Shown here: positions 45,043 through 54,299 of the stretch, one piece after another
How positions within the stretch are numbered: the first letter of the stretch is position 1
How the letters are laid out: the number at the start of each line of letters is the position of its first letter
From: Moraxellaceae bacterium AER2_44_116
Lineage (GTDB): Bacteria; Pseudomonadota; Gammaproteobacteria; Pseudomonadales; Moraxellaceae
Direction: 5' to 3'
NCBI GenBank assembly: GCA_006546595.1
Contig: VIAD01000004.1
Coordinates: 124,001-188,000, forward strand
Length of the DNA stretch: 64,000 nucleotides
Made by a program: the position numbers and the translations under genes
Notes under the pieces: generated by a model
Seen by the model: the letters and a program-made list of their open reading frames with translations, nothing else
Told to the model about the DNA's origin: nothing
Databases searched by the model: none

Positions 45043-46164
45043 TTACTCCGAACCTTGAATACTTAAACCTCGTGTGGCTTGGTCTAAGAACCGTGAGTCG
45101 GTACTGTTACCCAATTTAATCATCAAGCGTAAATCGTTTGGTGAATCTGCGTGTTTTAATGCGTCTTCATAGGTAATTTCACCCGCCACATACAAATCCA
45201 ATAAGGCTTGGTCAAAGGTTTGCATACCCAAGTCACGGGATTTTTTCATTAATTCTTTAATGGAATGCACTTCACCTTTACGAATAAAATCGCTAATTAA
45301 TGGCGTATTCAACAACACTTCAATACAGGCACGACGGGCTTTACCATCAGGCGTAGGAATGAGCTGTTGTGCAACAATGCCTCGTAAATTTAACGATAAA
45401 TCCATAAACAATTGGCTATGACGATCCGCAGGGAAAAAGTGAATAATCCGATCAAGAGCTTGGTTGGCGTTGTTAGCATGAAGCGTTGCTAATACTAAGT
45501 GACCCGTTTCCGCAAAGGCAATTGCAAAGTCCATGACTTCACGGGTACGAATCTCACCAATCAAAATCACGTCAGGTGCTTGGCGTAGGGTGTTTTTCAG
45601 TGCCACTTCAAAGGTTTCAGTATCCAAACCGACTTCACGTTGGCTGATAATACAACCTTGATGTTGGTGCAAAAATTCAATGGGGTCTTCAATCGTAATA
45701 ATATGGCCACGACTGTTCGCGTTGCGGTGACCAATCATTGCCGCCAAAGATGTAGATTTACCTGTACCTGTTGCGCCAACAAACATAATAATGCCACGCT
45801 TCGTCATCGCTAAGTCTTTGATGATTTCAGGCAGTTTTAAGTCATCAACGGTAGGAATATTGGTTTCAATACGCCGTAACACCATGCTGGCTAAGTTACG
45901 TTGATAATAAGCACTGACCCGAAAACGACCAATGCCACGTTGGGAAATCGCAAAGTTACATTCTTTAGAGCGTTGAAACTCCAAACGTTGGTCTTCGCTC
46001 ATGATACTCATCACCACTTCACGTACCACATCGGGACTGAGCGGGTTTTTGGTAATAGGCAAAATTTTACCGTTGATCTTTACGGAAGGCGGAACACCTG
46101 CCGTAATGAACATATCAGATCCGCCTTTCTCAACCATCAACTTTAATAAATCATCAAATTCCAT
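45043..46164 (-). CDS. pilU: twitching motility ATPase PilU
   Basis: A 373-aa GspE/PilT-family hexameric ATPase that assists retraction of type IV pili. Walker A is VGATGTGKST; the Asp box and Walker B are visible in TIEDPIEFLHQH and VILIGEIRTRE, and the His box in GHLVLATLHANNA. The start ATG at 46164 has GAGGTG five bases upstream; a longer in-frame start at 46242 overlaps pilT and lacks family homology. It is 13 nt downstream of pilT, the same operon. The longer C-terminus than PilT is typical of PilU. Confidence 0.96.
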   Translation of the reverse strand: MEFDDLLKLMVEKGGSDMFITAGVPPSVKINGKILPITKNPLSPDVVREVVMSIMSEDQRLEFQRSKECNFAISQRGIGRFRVSAYYQRNLASMVLRRIETNIPTVDDLKLPEIIKDLAMTKRGIIMFVGATGTGKSTSLAAMIGHRNANSRGHIITIEDPIEFLHQHQGCIISQREVGLDTETFEVALKNTLRQAPDVILIGEIRTREVMDFAIAFAETGHLVLATLHANNANQALDRIIHFFPADRHSQLFMDLSLNLRGIVAQQLIPTPDGKARRACIEVLLNTPLISDFIRKGEVHSIKELMKKSRDLGMQTFDQALLDLYVAGEITYEDALKHADSPNDLRLMIKLGNSTDSRFLDQATRGLSIQGSE

Positions 46165-46177
46165 CACACACCTCGAT

Positions 46178-47212
46178 TTAGAAGTTCTCTGGGATTTTCG
46201 CCGCGCTTTTCGCCGCAGCAGGTGAAATAACCCCTTTCGCAACCAGATTTTTTAGACCTTGATCGAGGGTTTGCATGCCCATGTTTGCGCCTGTTTGAAT
46301 CGCAGAATACATTTGTGCCACTTTGTTTTCACGAATTAAGTTACGAATAGCAGGTGTGCCTAGCATGATTTCATGAACCGCAACACGGCCACCGCCGTTT
46401 TTCTTTAACAAGGATTGCGAAATAACTGCTTGTAGCGATTCAGATAACATTGAGCGAACCATTTCTTTTTCTTCCGCAGGAAACACGTCAACAACACGGT
46501 CAATGGTTTTAGCGGCAGACGTGGTATGCAGTGTGCCAAACACTAAATGTCCTGTTTCCGCAGCGGTTAACGCCAAACGAATGGTTTCTAAGTCACGCAT
46601 CTCACCAACGAGAATAATATCGGGATCTTCCCGCAGTGCCGAACGAAGTGCTTCGTTAAAACCACGGGTGTCACGGTGAACTTCACGTTGATTAATGAGG
46701 CATTTTTTGGATTGATGGACAAATTCGATCGGGTCTTCGACCGTCAAAATATGGTCAAAACGGGTGCTGTTAATATAGTCGATCATGGCGGCTAATGTCG
46801 TTGATTTGCCAGAGCCTGTTGGCCCTGTCACTAAAACGATACCACGCGGAAAATCGCTAATATCTTTAAATACTTTACCCATACCCAAATCATCCATCGA
46901 CAGGATTTTGGAAGGAATGGTACGAAATACTGCGCCTGCGCCACGATTTTGGTTAAATGCGTTGACACGAAAACGGGCAACCCCTGGAATTTCAAACGAA
47001 AAGTCTGTTTCCCAAAATTCTTCATAATCACGACGTTGTTTGTCGTTCATAATGTCATAAACCAAACGATGGACATCTTTGTGTTCCATTGCGGGTAAAT
47101 TAATGCGACGAACCTCGCCATCGACACGAATCATGGGTGGTAATCCCGCTGATAAATGTAAATCGGATGCGCCATTTTTAGCGGAGAAGGCTAATAGTTC
47201 GGTAATATCCAT
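46178..47212 (-). CDS. pilT: type IV pilus retraction ATPase PilT
   Basis: A 344-aa retraction motor. The N-terminal PAS-like domain begins MDITELLAFSAKNGASDLHLSAGLPP. Walker A is VTGPTGSGKSTT, and the Asp/Walker B/His boxes are TVEDPIEFVHQSK, IILVGEMRDLET and GHLVFGTLHTTSA. The C-terminal AIRNLIRENK (AIRNLIRE motif) needed for retraction is intact. It is divergent from yggS, an arrangement conserved in Pseudomonadales. Confidence 0.98.
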   Translation of the reverse strand: MDITELLAFSAKNGASDLHLSAGLPPMIRVDGEVRRINLPAMEHKDVHRLVYDIMNDKQRRDYEEFWETDFSFEIPGVARFRVNAFNQNRGAGAVFRTIPSKILSMDDLGMGKVFKDISDFPRGIVLVTGPTGSGKSTTLAAMIDYINSTRFDHILTVEDPIEFVHQSKKCLINQREVHRDTRGFNEALRSALREDPDIILVGEMRDLETIRLALTAAETGHLVFGTLHTTSAAKTIDRVVDVFPAEEKEMVRSMLSESLQAVISQSLLKKNGGGRVAVHEIMLGTPAIRNLIRENKVAQMYSAIQTGANMGMQTLDQGLKNLVAKGVISPAAAKSAAKIPENF

Positions 47213-47355
47213 CTGTCACTCCAAAGTTGTTATAAAATTTTTCGCTTATTGGTATTAATGATGGGCAGTCTGACAAAATGTGATTTTGTGTATTTGCACG
47301 ATCATGGTTCATTGTGTTGATAGTAACTGAAAACTTTCAGCGAGATATAGGAAGA

Positions 47356-48054
47356 ATGCAAGACATTTCACATCATTTGCAAGCCGTTCTTAGACGTATG
47401 GCAATTGCGAGTTCACAAGTGGGCAGAGATGCCGCTGATATTCAATTATTGGCGGTCAGTAAAACAATGCCGATTGCGGCGATTGTAGAAGCCTATGAGG
47501 CTGGTCAACGCCATTTTGGTGAAAACTATGTCCAAGAGGCTGTTGAAAAAATCAACGCATTAGCTGATTTGCCGTTAACGTGGCATTTAATCGGCCCATT
47601 ACAAAGCAACAAAACGGCAGTGGTTGCCGCCCACTTTCATTGGGTACACAGCATTGAGCGTCTAAAAATAGCACAACGCTTATCAGCGCAGCGTGCTACG
47701 GATTTACCGCCGCTTAATCTGTGTATTCAGGTGAACATTGATGATGAAGACAGTAAGTCGGGTTGTCATGTTTCGGACATAGAAGCATTAGTAAAAGCCA
47801 TTCTACCGTTGCCACGTGTTATCTTACGCGGCCTAATGATTATTCCTAAAGCAGGTAATGAAGTCGCGTTTCAGCAACTAACCGCGCTACGACAGCATTT
47901 ACTCGCGACAATTCCTACGCTAGATGCAGCCGTGTTTGATACACTGTCAATGGGCATGTCCGCCGATATGGAAGCCGCCATTGCCGCAGGCAGTACAATG
48001 GTGCGCGTAGGGACGGCAATTTTTGGTCAACGTAAGCAACAAATTCTTGAGTAA
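47356..48054 (+). CDS. yggS: YggS-family PLP homeostasis protein
   Basis: A 232-aa PLP-binding TIM-barrel protein of the YggS/PROSC family that buffers pyridoxal phosphate. The lysine motif LLAVSKTMP and FGENYVQEAVEKI, WHLIGPLQSNK, and the late LSMGMSADMEAAIAAGSTMVRVGTAIFG block are diagnostic. The ATG at 47356 matches the family N-terminus but the AGGA spacing is short; a GTG at 47314 would add 14 residues. It leads the yggS-proC-yggT cluster. Confidence 0.95.
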   Translation: MQDISHHLQAVLRRMAIASSQVGRDAADIQLLAVSKTMPIAAIVEAYEAGQRHFGENYVQEAVEKINALADLPLTWHLIGPLQSNKTAVVAAHFHWVHSIERLKIAQRLSAQRATDLPPLNLCIQVNIDDEDSKSGCHVSDIEALVKAILPLPRVILRGLMIIPKAGNEVAFQQLTALRQHLLATIPTLDAAVFDTLSMGMSADMEAAIAAGSTMVRVGTAIFGQRKQQILE

Positions 48055-48062
48055 TAACAAAG

Positions 48063-48887
48063 ATGACGATCACAATTGGTTTTATTGGTGCAGGAAATAT
48101 GGCATCGGCATTAGTGGGAGGTTTGTTGGCGCGTGGCCATCAGCCGCAGTATCTCGCTTTAGCGGATGCTAATACCTCACAATTGGCAGGGTTCACAGAA
48201 CAGCATATTTTTACCACTACAAACAATGCAGACATTTTTCAGCGTGCCGATGTTATCGTCTTAGCGGTTAAGCCTCAGGTGCTGTGTGAGGTGTTAAAAC
48301 CATTAGCTACGATTGCTCAAACAAAAAAGCCGCTTATTATTTCAATTGCCGCAGGCATTCCAATTGACAGTATTGACCGTTGGTTAGGTGGCAACATGGC
48401 GATTGTCCGCGCCATGCCCAATACTCCCGCGTTAGTGCAATCAGGTGCAACGGGCTTATATCCTAATAGTGAAGTCAATACTCAGCAGCGTCAACAAGCT
48501 GAAACGATTTTGAATGCGGTTGGTTTGACGTTGTGGCTAGAAAACGAAGCGTTAATTGACAGCGTTACCGCCGTTTCAGGCTCAGGGCCTGCGTATTTCT
48601 TTTATGTCATGGAAGCCATGATTGCCGCAGGTTGCGAATTGGGCTTAGATGAAAGAACAGCGCGTGCATTAACCTTGCAAACCGCGTTAGGTGCAGCACA
48701 AATGGCGATTACCGCTGATGTGGGTCCAGCAGAGTTACGTCGTCGAGTCACCTCGAAAGGTGGGACAACTGAACGGGCGATTGCAACCTTTGAGGAAGCC
48801 CAAATGAGTGCAACATTTAGTCGCGCATTGGCCGCATGTGCCGCGAGAGGTCAAGCGTTGGCACAAGAATTAGGTCAGCAGGAGTAA
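48063..48887 (+). CDS. proC: pyrroline-5-carboxylate reductase
   Basis: A 274-aa NAD(P)H-dependent enzyme for the last step of proline synthesis. The Rossmann motif GFIGAGNMASALVGGLLARG is at the N-terminus. The ProC signature VTAVSGSGPAYFFYVMEAM and the C-terminal RRRVTSKGGTTERAI block are complete. It starts 8 nt after yggS and ends 3 nt before yggT, so they are co-transcribed. Confidence 0.98.
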   Translation: MTITIGFIGAGNMASALVGGLLARGHQPQYLALADANTSQLAGFTEQHIFTTTNNADIFQRADVIVLAVKPQVLCEVLKPLATIAQTKKPLIISIAAGIPIDSIDRWLGGNMAIVRAMPNTPALVQSGATGLYPNSEVNTQQRQQAETILNAVGLTLWLENEALIDSVTAVSGSGPAYFFYVMEAMIAAGCELGLDERTARALTLQTALGAAQMAITADVGPAELRRRVTSKGGTTERAIATFEEAQMSATFSRALAACAARGQALAQELGQQE

Positions 48888-48890
48888 GAT

Positions 48891-49460
48891 ATGAGTGCCA
48901 TGAGTCAAATTCTCAATTTATTGTTGGGGACGTTTTTTAGTCTCTGTATTGGTGTCTTATGGGTTCGTTTTTTATTGCAGCTCGTGCAGGCTGATTTTTA
49001 TAACCCCATCTCACAATTAATCGTCAAACTAACTGCTCCTGTCTTAAACCCCCTACGTCAAATTTTGCCTACTCGCAAAAATTGGGATATTGCCCCACTG
49101 GTAATGATTGTTTTGTTGCAGTTGCTCAGCATGACATTAATGGCAATGTTGAGTGGTCATGGTACTTTGCCGCCATTACTGCTTGTTTTTGGGGCAATTT
49201 TTCAGTTAATGTTGATGGTGACGGAGTTTTATTTTTGGTTATTGATAGTGAGCGTGGTATTAAGTTGGATTAGCCCAGGTTATAGCCCTTTTGGTGCATT
49301 AGTGAATCAATTGGCTGAGCCTGTACTTGCACCCTTACGACGTATTTTGCCGCCGATGGGTGGCTTAGATTTATCACCAATCGTCGCTTTTTTAGCGATA
49401 CAAGTGATACAGATTTTATTACGTGCCACGTCAGGCCAAGTGTTGGCATTGATGTATTAA
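48891..49460 (+). CDS. yggT: YggT family integral membrane protein
   Basis: A 189-aa membrane protein with duplicated YggT units, each with a membrane hairpin and the phrase P(V/I)LxPLR(R/Q)ILP (PVLNPLRQILPTR, PVLAPLRRILPP). The family is conserved next to proC and has been linked to osmotic or envelope functions, without an established biochemical role. AGGAG lies eight bases before ATG 48891. Confidence 0.93.
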   Translation: MSAMSQILNLLLGTFFSLCIGVLWVRFLLQLVQADFYNPISQLIVKLTAPVLNPLRQILPTRKNWDIAPLVMIVLLQLLSMTLMAMLSGHGTLPPLLLVFGAIFQLMLMVTEFYFWLLIVSVVLSWISPGYSPFGALVNQLAEPVLAPLRRILPPMGGLDLSPIVAFLAIQVIQILLRATSGQVLALMY

Positions 49461-49527
49461 TGATACATGAGCGCGGCTCGCATAAAGTTTGCCAGCCGCA
49501 TGACATAACAATGACAAAAACGCTACA

Positions 49528-49836
49528 ATGATAATAAAAGCAATACAACAACAGGGCAACGAATTGGTACTGAATCTGCATATACAACCCAATGCGGCAC
49601 GTACTGAATTTGTCGGGTTACATGGTGATGCCATCAAAATTCGACTACATGCACCGCCTGTTGATGGTAAAGCTAACCAAGAGCTATGTCGGTTTTTAGC
49701 CGAAATTTTTGCTGTTAAGCGGCAATCAGTCATATTGTTAAGTGGTGAAACCTCGCGTGCCAAGCGAGTACGAATCATGGATGTTCTAGTATTGCCACCA
49801 TTTATTTCTCATCTTTTGCAAGGGGTCGCATCGTGA
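49528..49836 (+). CDS. yggU: DUF167 (YggU) family protein
   Basis: A 102-aa small protein with the DUF167 core: LNLHIQPNAARTEFVGLHGDAIKIRLHAPPVDGKANQELCRFLAEIF and the SGETSRAKRVRI block. The family is widely conserved but of unknown function, and usually follows yggT, as here. It overlaps the dynamin-like gene by 4 nt (GTGA). Confidence 0.9.
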   Translation: MIIKAIQQQGNELVLNLHIQPNAARTEFVGLHGDAIKIRLHAPPVDGKANQELCRFLAEIFAVKRQSVILLSGETSRAKRVRIMDVLVLPPFISHLLQGVAS

Positions 49837-51776
49837 CACAGGCTATTCAGACAGGGGATAGACTCCTGACAGGTATTCAAGCGTTTAGTGCTTGGAAACT
49901 GTCTATTGCTAATGAAATCAAGCGTTATCGTTTATGGTTACATGAGCAAGGACTGAGTTCTGTTGATTTAGATGACCGTTTGGCGCGTGCTTTACGTGCG
50001 TTTACGACTGACCGCATTTTATTGGCATTAGTGGGTGAATTTTCGCGAGGTAAAACGGAATTAATCAACGCGATCTTGGGACGGCACTACAAAATGCGTT
50101 TGTTCCCAACGCGAATTGGTCGGACAACCATGTGTCCTACAGAGGTTTTTTATGACCCTCAGGCCGCCGCACCCTACATTAAACTATTACCTATTCAAAC
50201 GCGTAGCAGTGCAACGCCCTTATCCTCGTATCGCCGTCAATTAGAACATTGGGCACATTTGGATTTAGACTTAAGCAGCACACAGTCGATTCAACGCGCC
50301 TTTGAAGAAGTGGCAAAAACCCGTGAAGTCACTACTCAAGTTGCAGAAAGTTTAGGCTTTGAAGTACAGTTTTTAGAATCATCATCTAAAAAAGCGGGTT
50401 ATGTCCATATTCCTGCATGGCGACACGCGTTAATTAATATTGACCATCCATTATTACGCATGGGTTTATCCATTATTGATACCCCCGGTTTAAACGCCAT
50501 TGGTTTAGAGCCAGAACTCACGTTAAGCTTTTTGCCTGAAGCTCATGCTTTATTGTTTGTTCTTTCGGCGGATTGTGGCGTAACAGCGAGTGACTTTTCG
50601 ATATGGAATAACCACGTCCGTGATTTGGCTACCCGTAGTAATACGGCGTTGTATGCCATTATTAATAAAATTGATCTATTGGATGATGATGACGCGCTCT
50701 ATCCCGTTGATGTTCAAGAAAGTTTGGCTCGTTTGGTGCGTTTTTCTGCACATCAATTACATTTGCCACTAGAGAATGTTTTGCCATTAAGCGCACGCCA
50801 AGGCGCACGTGCGTTTGTGCATAATGACAATAGTTTGTATGAAGCTAGCCGCATGGCGACCTTAGAAGCGGCGCTGGCAAGTTCAGTGATTACCTCACGG
50901 CAACAAGCGTTAAAAAATGTCACGCTGAAAGAAGTCATTGAAATTGTGGATATGAGCCAAAAAACCTTGGCCGAAAAACGCGTATCATTACAACAAGAAT
51001 ATGACTTATTTAACCGTAATGAAAAAGATGTTGAAGTAGAATTAGTTGGCTTAACGCGTCTAGTGCGTAAAGAACAAGAAAAACACAATCAACGTTTAAC
51101 CTTGTTACAAGAAGGCAAAGTGGTTTTAGAACAACATTTAGGCCGAGTGAGCGAGTTAGTGGGTGATGAAAAACTAGAGTGGCACTTTTCCCGTGCTCGT
51201 GAGTCGGCCAGTTCGGGGTCGATGGGTTTTGGCTCTGCCGCAGCGATTAGTATTTTCTTTCAAGGGTTAAAATTGGATTTACGTCGTTTACGCGATGAAA
51301 TGGATGCCGCCGAGCAAACAGCGAACAAGATTTATCAGCGTTACACCCAAGCCATGGGGCAGATGGAGATTAAGTTGCCCTTTGTTGATATCGAACAATA
51401 TATCAATGAATTTACTGAGCTAGAAAAACAAGCAGCACCGTATAAAAATCGTTTTGGTTCATTATTGGCCAATCAAGAAAAAGTATTTGACCATTTTTTT
51501 GACACGTTGGCGCGTGAAGCAAAAGTGATCTACGAAAAGTCCAGAGAAGATGCCGCTCGTTGGTGTAAACAAGTTTTAGTGCCTCTGATGCAGCAAACTT
51601 TAGAAGGTAAAAAGCGCATTGACGAACAACTTAAGCGTTTAGAGCATTTACAGATGATTGATGCCACACGTGACCATCGACTGGTAGAAATTTCGAATCA
51701 GTTGGAAGAGTTGACACATCAAGAAAGCTTCTTGTTAGAAGTTTCTTTCTGTTTGCAACCTGTAGAGTTGACTTAG
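49833..51776 (+). CDS. dynamin-like large GTPase
   Basis: A 647-aa bacterial dynamin-family GTPase. The P-loop is GEFSRGKT at residues 68-75; the switch/G3 motif IIDTPGLNAIG and the G4 motif NKID follow. The second half is mostly coiled-coil helix, with a hydrophobic stretch MGFGSAAAISIFFQGL that may act as a membrane paddle. Such proteins remodel or fuse membranes, and some protect against membrane-damaging phage or stress. The GTG start has AAGGGG upstream and overlaps yggU, which suggests co-transcription. A good terminator follows. Confidence 0.88.
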   Translation: MTQAIQTGDRLLTGIQAFSAWKLSIANEIKRYRLWLHEQGLSSVDLDDRLARALRAFTTDRILLALVGEFSRGKTELINAILGRHYKMRLFPTRIGRTTMCPTEVFYDPQAAAPYIKLLPIQTRSSATPLSSYRRQLEHWAHLDLDLSSTQSIQRAFEEVAKTREVTTQVAESLGFEVQFLESSSKKAGYVHIPAWRHALINIDHPLLRMGLSIIDTPGLNAIGLEPELTLSFLPEAHALLFVLSADCGVTASDFSIWNNHVRDLATRSNTALYAIINKIDLLDDDDALYPVDVQESLARLVRFSAHQLHLPLENVLPLSARQGARAFVHNDNSLYEASRMATLEAALASSVITSRQQALKNVTLKEVIEIVDMSQKTLAEKRVSLQQEYDLFNRNEKDVEVELVGLTRLVRKEQEKHNQRLTLLQEGKVVLEQHLGRVSELVGDEKLEWHFSRARESASSGSMGFGSAAAISIFFQGLKLDLRRLRDEMDAAEQTANKIYQRYTQAMGQMEIKLPFVDIEQYINEFTELEKQAAPYKNRFGSLLANQEKVFDHFFDTLAREAKVIYEKSREDAARWCKQVLVPLMQQTLEGKKRIDEQLKRLEHLQMIDATRDHRLVEISNQLEELTHQESFLLEVSFCLQPVELT

Positions 51777-51818
51777 TTATTTGAGATACGATTAAAGTAA
51801 AACCTTATTCTTCCATCT

Positions 51819-51845
51819 AGGCTATGTGTCATAGCCTTTATTTTT
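51819..51845 (+). terminator. intrinsic terminator after the dynamin-like gene
   Basis: AGGCTATG and CATAGCCT form an 8-bp stem with a TGT loop, followed by TTATTTTT. It is a classic rho-independent terminator, ending the yggS-to-dynamin unit. Confidence 0.88.
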
Positions 51846-51856
51846 AAGCGCATATT

Positions 51857-52903
51857 ATGAAACTGCAATTACCCGCACTGAGTGCGGTCGCGTTGACCAC
51901 GCTAACATTAACGACGGCTTGGGGGCTACCTAATCATAGCAACAGCTTGAGCTTTGCATGGGTTTGGTTGTTATTTATGGTGGTGACTGCTTTGCCACTT
52001 TCTTTTATTGAAGCGGCTATTGTTCGCAGAACAACGCATTTGCCATTGCAAGGTTTGGCCAGCATTACCCGTGATGCCGATGCCCCGACATTTTGGCGAA
52101 TACTTGCCCCGCTAAGTTTACTTTCGTTAGTCGCTATGATTGCTTTTGCGGTCAATCGCTCGGCTCAAGGTTTTGTGATTGATAACCATAATATCGTCAC
52201 AGCACAAGCATTCCCTTATTTGTTGGTGTTTTTAGCAATGGGTTTTGCATGGGTTGGCATGAAGCGATTATTGCCCTTTGTGTGGATATTAGTTCCTGCG
52301 GTACTCATTTTTAATGTTGTTTCAGCAGGACAGTTAGGTACGTTGGCGTTGTTAACCCCCGAAGAGTGGCAGCAAGTGGCAACTGCGGCAATATTGGCTA
52401 ATTTAAGCAGTTTGGGCGTATATGCGTGGTTAACAACACAGCATTTAGCGGATGAACACGCTTCACGTTTGGTGATGCCTTTATGGTTAACACAAACCTT
52501 AGTGGGGCTCGCAACTATTCTTGCGGGAGAGGCAAAAGGGAATGTAGGTGTTGTTGTGTATATGTTAACCGCCGTCTTTGCCTGTGCCATCTTTGCGGAG
52601 GTTGTTGCCAGACAATTACAAGACCGTAAAGTCGCTAAACCTGTTGCCTTAGGCTTAGTGATGGTGAGTGCTGTGGGTTTGACAGTTGCCGCAGAATTTG
52701 TGGTTTTTGATACGGTATTAAAAGTCGTGTCGTTGTTAACCGTATTTGGCTTATCGGTTTTGGTTGGTTGGGTGATGAAAATTAGCCACGCACGTAAAGC
52801 CCTAAACTTTAGTAGTGAAGCGATTTACAATCTATGGCGCGTTGGTGTGCGTATTGCTGCGCCTGCTGTCATTATTTGGTTGTTGGTAGGCATGGTGTTA
52901 TGA
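51857..52903 (+). CDS. multi-span transporter-like membrane protein (NSS/SNF-like, short)
   Basis: A 348-aa protein with about ten membrane spans. The early segment FMVVTALPLSFIEAAIVRRTTHLPLQGL recalls the second helix region of sodium:neurotransmitter symporters (PLLFLE...GRR), but the protein is about 100 residues shorter than usual members and lacks an obvious first-helix sodium-site motif. Treat the family assignment as tentative. It overlaps rnfH by 4 nt (ATGA). Confidence 0.6.
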   Translation: MKLQLPALSAVALTTLTLTTAWGLPNHSNSLSFAWVWLLFMVVTALPLSFIEAAIVRRTTHLPLQGLASITRDADAPTFWRILAPLSLLSLVAMIAFAVNRSAQGFVIDNHNIVTAQAFPYLLVFLAMGFAWVGMKRLLPFVWILVPAVLIFNVVSAGQLGTLALLTPEEWQQVATAAILANLSSLGVYAWLTTQHLADEHASRLVMPLWLTQTLVGLATILAGEAKGNVGVVVYMLTAVFACAIFAEVVARQLQDRKVAKPVALGLVMVSAVGLTVAAEFVVFDTVLKVVSLLTVFGLSVLVGWVMKISHARKALNFSSEAIYNLWRVGVRIAAPAVIIWLLVGMVL

Positions 52904-53208
52904 GTGACGACCTCATCTTAGTTGAGGTTGCTTATGCTTTGCCAAACGATCAACGGGTCATTGCCTTAAAAGTACCCGTCGGTTCGACGCTGTTTGACGT
53001 AGCAGTAAAATCTAATATTGCTGAGTATTTTTCGGATTTAGATTTAGAGACTGCCACGATGGGCGTTTTTTCAAAAATAGAAAAAAGCCCCAAAACACGC
53101 ATCATACAAGCAGGTGAGCGTGTGGAAATTTATCGCCCATTAATCAATGATCCTAAAGAAGCCCGTAAAGCGCGTGCAGCTAAAGCCAAAGAAAGCAAAA
53201 CTCAATAA
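52900..53208 (+). CDS. rnfH: RnfH family ubiquitin-like protein
   Basis: A 102-aa beta-grasp protein of the RnfH (UPF0125) family: ILVEVAYALPNDQRVIALKVPVGSTLFDVAVKS and GVFSK, followed by GERVEIYRPLINDPKEARKARAAKA. The true start is ATG 52900; a longer frame starting at 52834 lies in the transporter gene. Elsewhere rnfH often sits next to ratA and bamE; here its partner is a membrane protein. The molecular role is not settled. Confidence 0.92.
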   Translation: MSDDLILVEVAYALPNDQRVIALKVPVGSTLFDVAVKSNIAEYFSDLDLETATMGVFSKIEKSPKTRIIQAGERVEIYRPLINDPKEARKARAAKAKESKTQ

Positions 53209-53356
53209 GAAGGTTCTGAGCATTAAATAGACATGTCTCGTTTTTCATCGTCTAAAAAATACCACTCATCGACACCCGTAGAAATGTGACTTGTTTCATA
53301 TTTGTTAATTTGTTAATTTGGTTTTGTCAGATTTACATCACTAAAAAGATGTGAAA

Positions 53357-53386
53357 TTGACAGGTTAGCAGTGACGCATGTCACAT
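53357..53386 (+). promoter_or_regulatory. predicted promoter with overlapping CRP/Vfr-like site
   Basis: TTGACA (53357-53362) and TCACAT (53381-53386), 18 bp apart, could serve as -35 and -10, placing the transcript start at about 53393, right where the riboswitch begins. AGTGA-CGCATG-TCACA (53370-53385) matches the CRP/Vfr consensus TGTGA-N6-TCACA at 9 of 10 positions and would cover the -10, implying repression if this promoter is the one used. Confidence 0.55.
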
Positions 53387-53396
53387 CAATCAGGAT

Positions 53397-53479
53397 GAAA
53401 AAGGCATACCCGACTGAAAAGCGGGGACGCAAAGTTACCGGTCTAAGGAACTATGTTCTACGACAGCGGGGCCGCCATA
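53397..53479 (+). ncRNA. cyclic-di-GMP-I riboswitch (GEMM-I)
   Basis: The conserved GEMM-I features are present in order: GGCATACC (53403-53410, equivalent to GGCAAACC), P2 stem CCCG/CGGG with a GAAA-containing loop, GGGACGCAAAG (53424-53434), the CCGGTCTAA block, P3 stem GAAC/GTTC (53448-53458), and GACAGCGGGGCCGCC (53462-53476), whose last GCC pairs with the first GGC. It lies 180 nt upstream of the pilus operon, leaving room for an expression platform. I see no clear terminator there, so control could be translational or by an unseen fold. A 62-codon frame crossing it is spurious. Confidence 0.88.
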
Positions 53480-53657
53480 CACAATTTAACTCACCGTTGT
53501 CGTGGGTTTGTCGTTGGTACTCTCTATCTGAGCATAACAGACACTTCATGTGCTATTAAACGAATAGTCTATGAAGCTTCGGTTATACGCAAAACAAAAG
53601 TAATGACGGGTATAGTCTCGTGATTACGCAAAAATTCTAAAACTTGAGAGACTTTAT

Positions 53658-54212
53658 ATGAAAACTATTTCTGCGTTACGTTTAGCGGTGGCTTCTGTGT
53701 TGGCTTTGGGTGTGGTTAATGCTAATGCGGCATCAGTAGCATCGGCAACATTCTCAGGTGCTACAGCAAGCGCGCCTATTTTTGACTATGTCAATGTAGC
53801 CTCTCAGAACATGTCTGTAGATGCGGTAGTGATTGCTAACTGCACAATTTCGACAACTGGTTTAGATTTTGGTAATTATGATCCTATTATTGCACACAGA
53901 AGCGCATCTGATTGGTTAGCAACTGATGGCACAGTGACTACTCAGTGTACTAAAGGCTCTACACCCAAAGTAACCTTGACCAGTGCAAGTTCTTTTAAAA
54001 TGACCAATACCAGTAATGGTAATACTGATACTTTAGATTACAGTCTGTACACTGATGTCGCGTTAAGTACGGCATGGCCAGTTCTTGGACAGGCAGTTGC
54101 TGCATCGGGTTATGTTGATGTGGTAACAGCAGTCTATGGTAAGTTAGGCGGCGGACAAGATAAAACAGTGGGTAGCTACACTGATACAGTCGTAATTGAT
54201 ATTGCATTCTAA
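53658..54212 (+). CDS. spore-coat-U domain pilin, major subunit candidate
   Basis: A 184-aa secreted protein with a signal peptide (LRLAVASVLALGVVNANAAS) and a spore coat U domain: a Cys pair (VIANCTIST, TTQCTKGS), LDFGNYDP, a core of alternating strands, and the terminal VGSYTDTVVIDIAF strand. In archaic chaperone-usher systems such as Csu of Acinetobacter, subunits of this type polymerise by donor-strand exchange. It is the first gene behind the riboswitch, fitting the major subunit. An 87-nt gap separates it from the chaperone. Confidence 0.88.
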   Translation: MKTISALRLAVASVLALGVVNANAASVASATFSGATASAPIFDYVNVASQNMSVDAVVIANCTISTTGLDFGNYDPIIAHRSASDWLATDGTVTTQCTKGSTPKVTLTSASSFKMTNTSNGNTDTLDYSLYTDVALSTAWPVLGQAVAASGYVDVVTAVYGKLGGGQDKTVGSYTDTVVIDIAF

Positions 54213-54299
54213 ACTGAAAAATATCAAAGCTGATCGTCTTAGCTGCATGTGTAAATTAAGTTAAGATGTCGGCTTGTATTTAGTTTAGAGAATCAAGAT

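Noticed and set aside
53371..53559. A 62-codon open frame across the riboswitch
   Set aside because: It coincides with the conserved GEMM-I RNA, has no ribosome binding site and encodes nothing recognisable.
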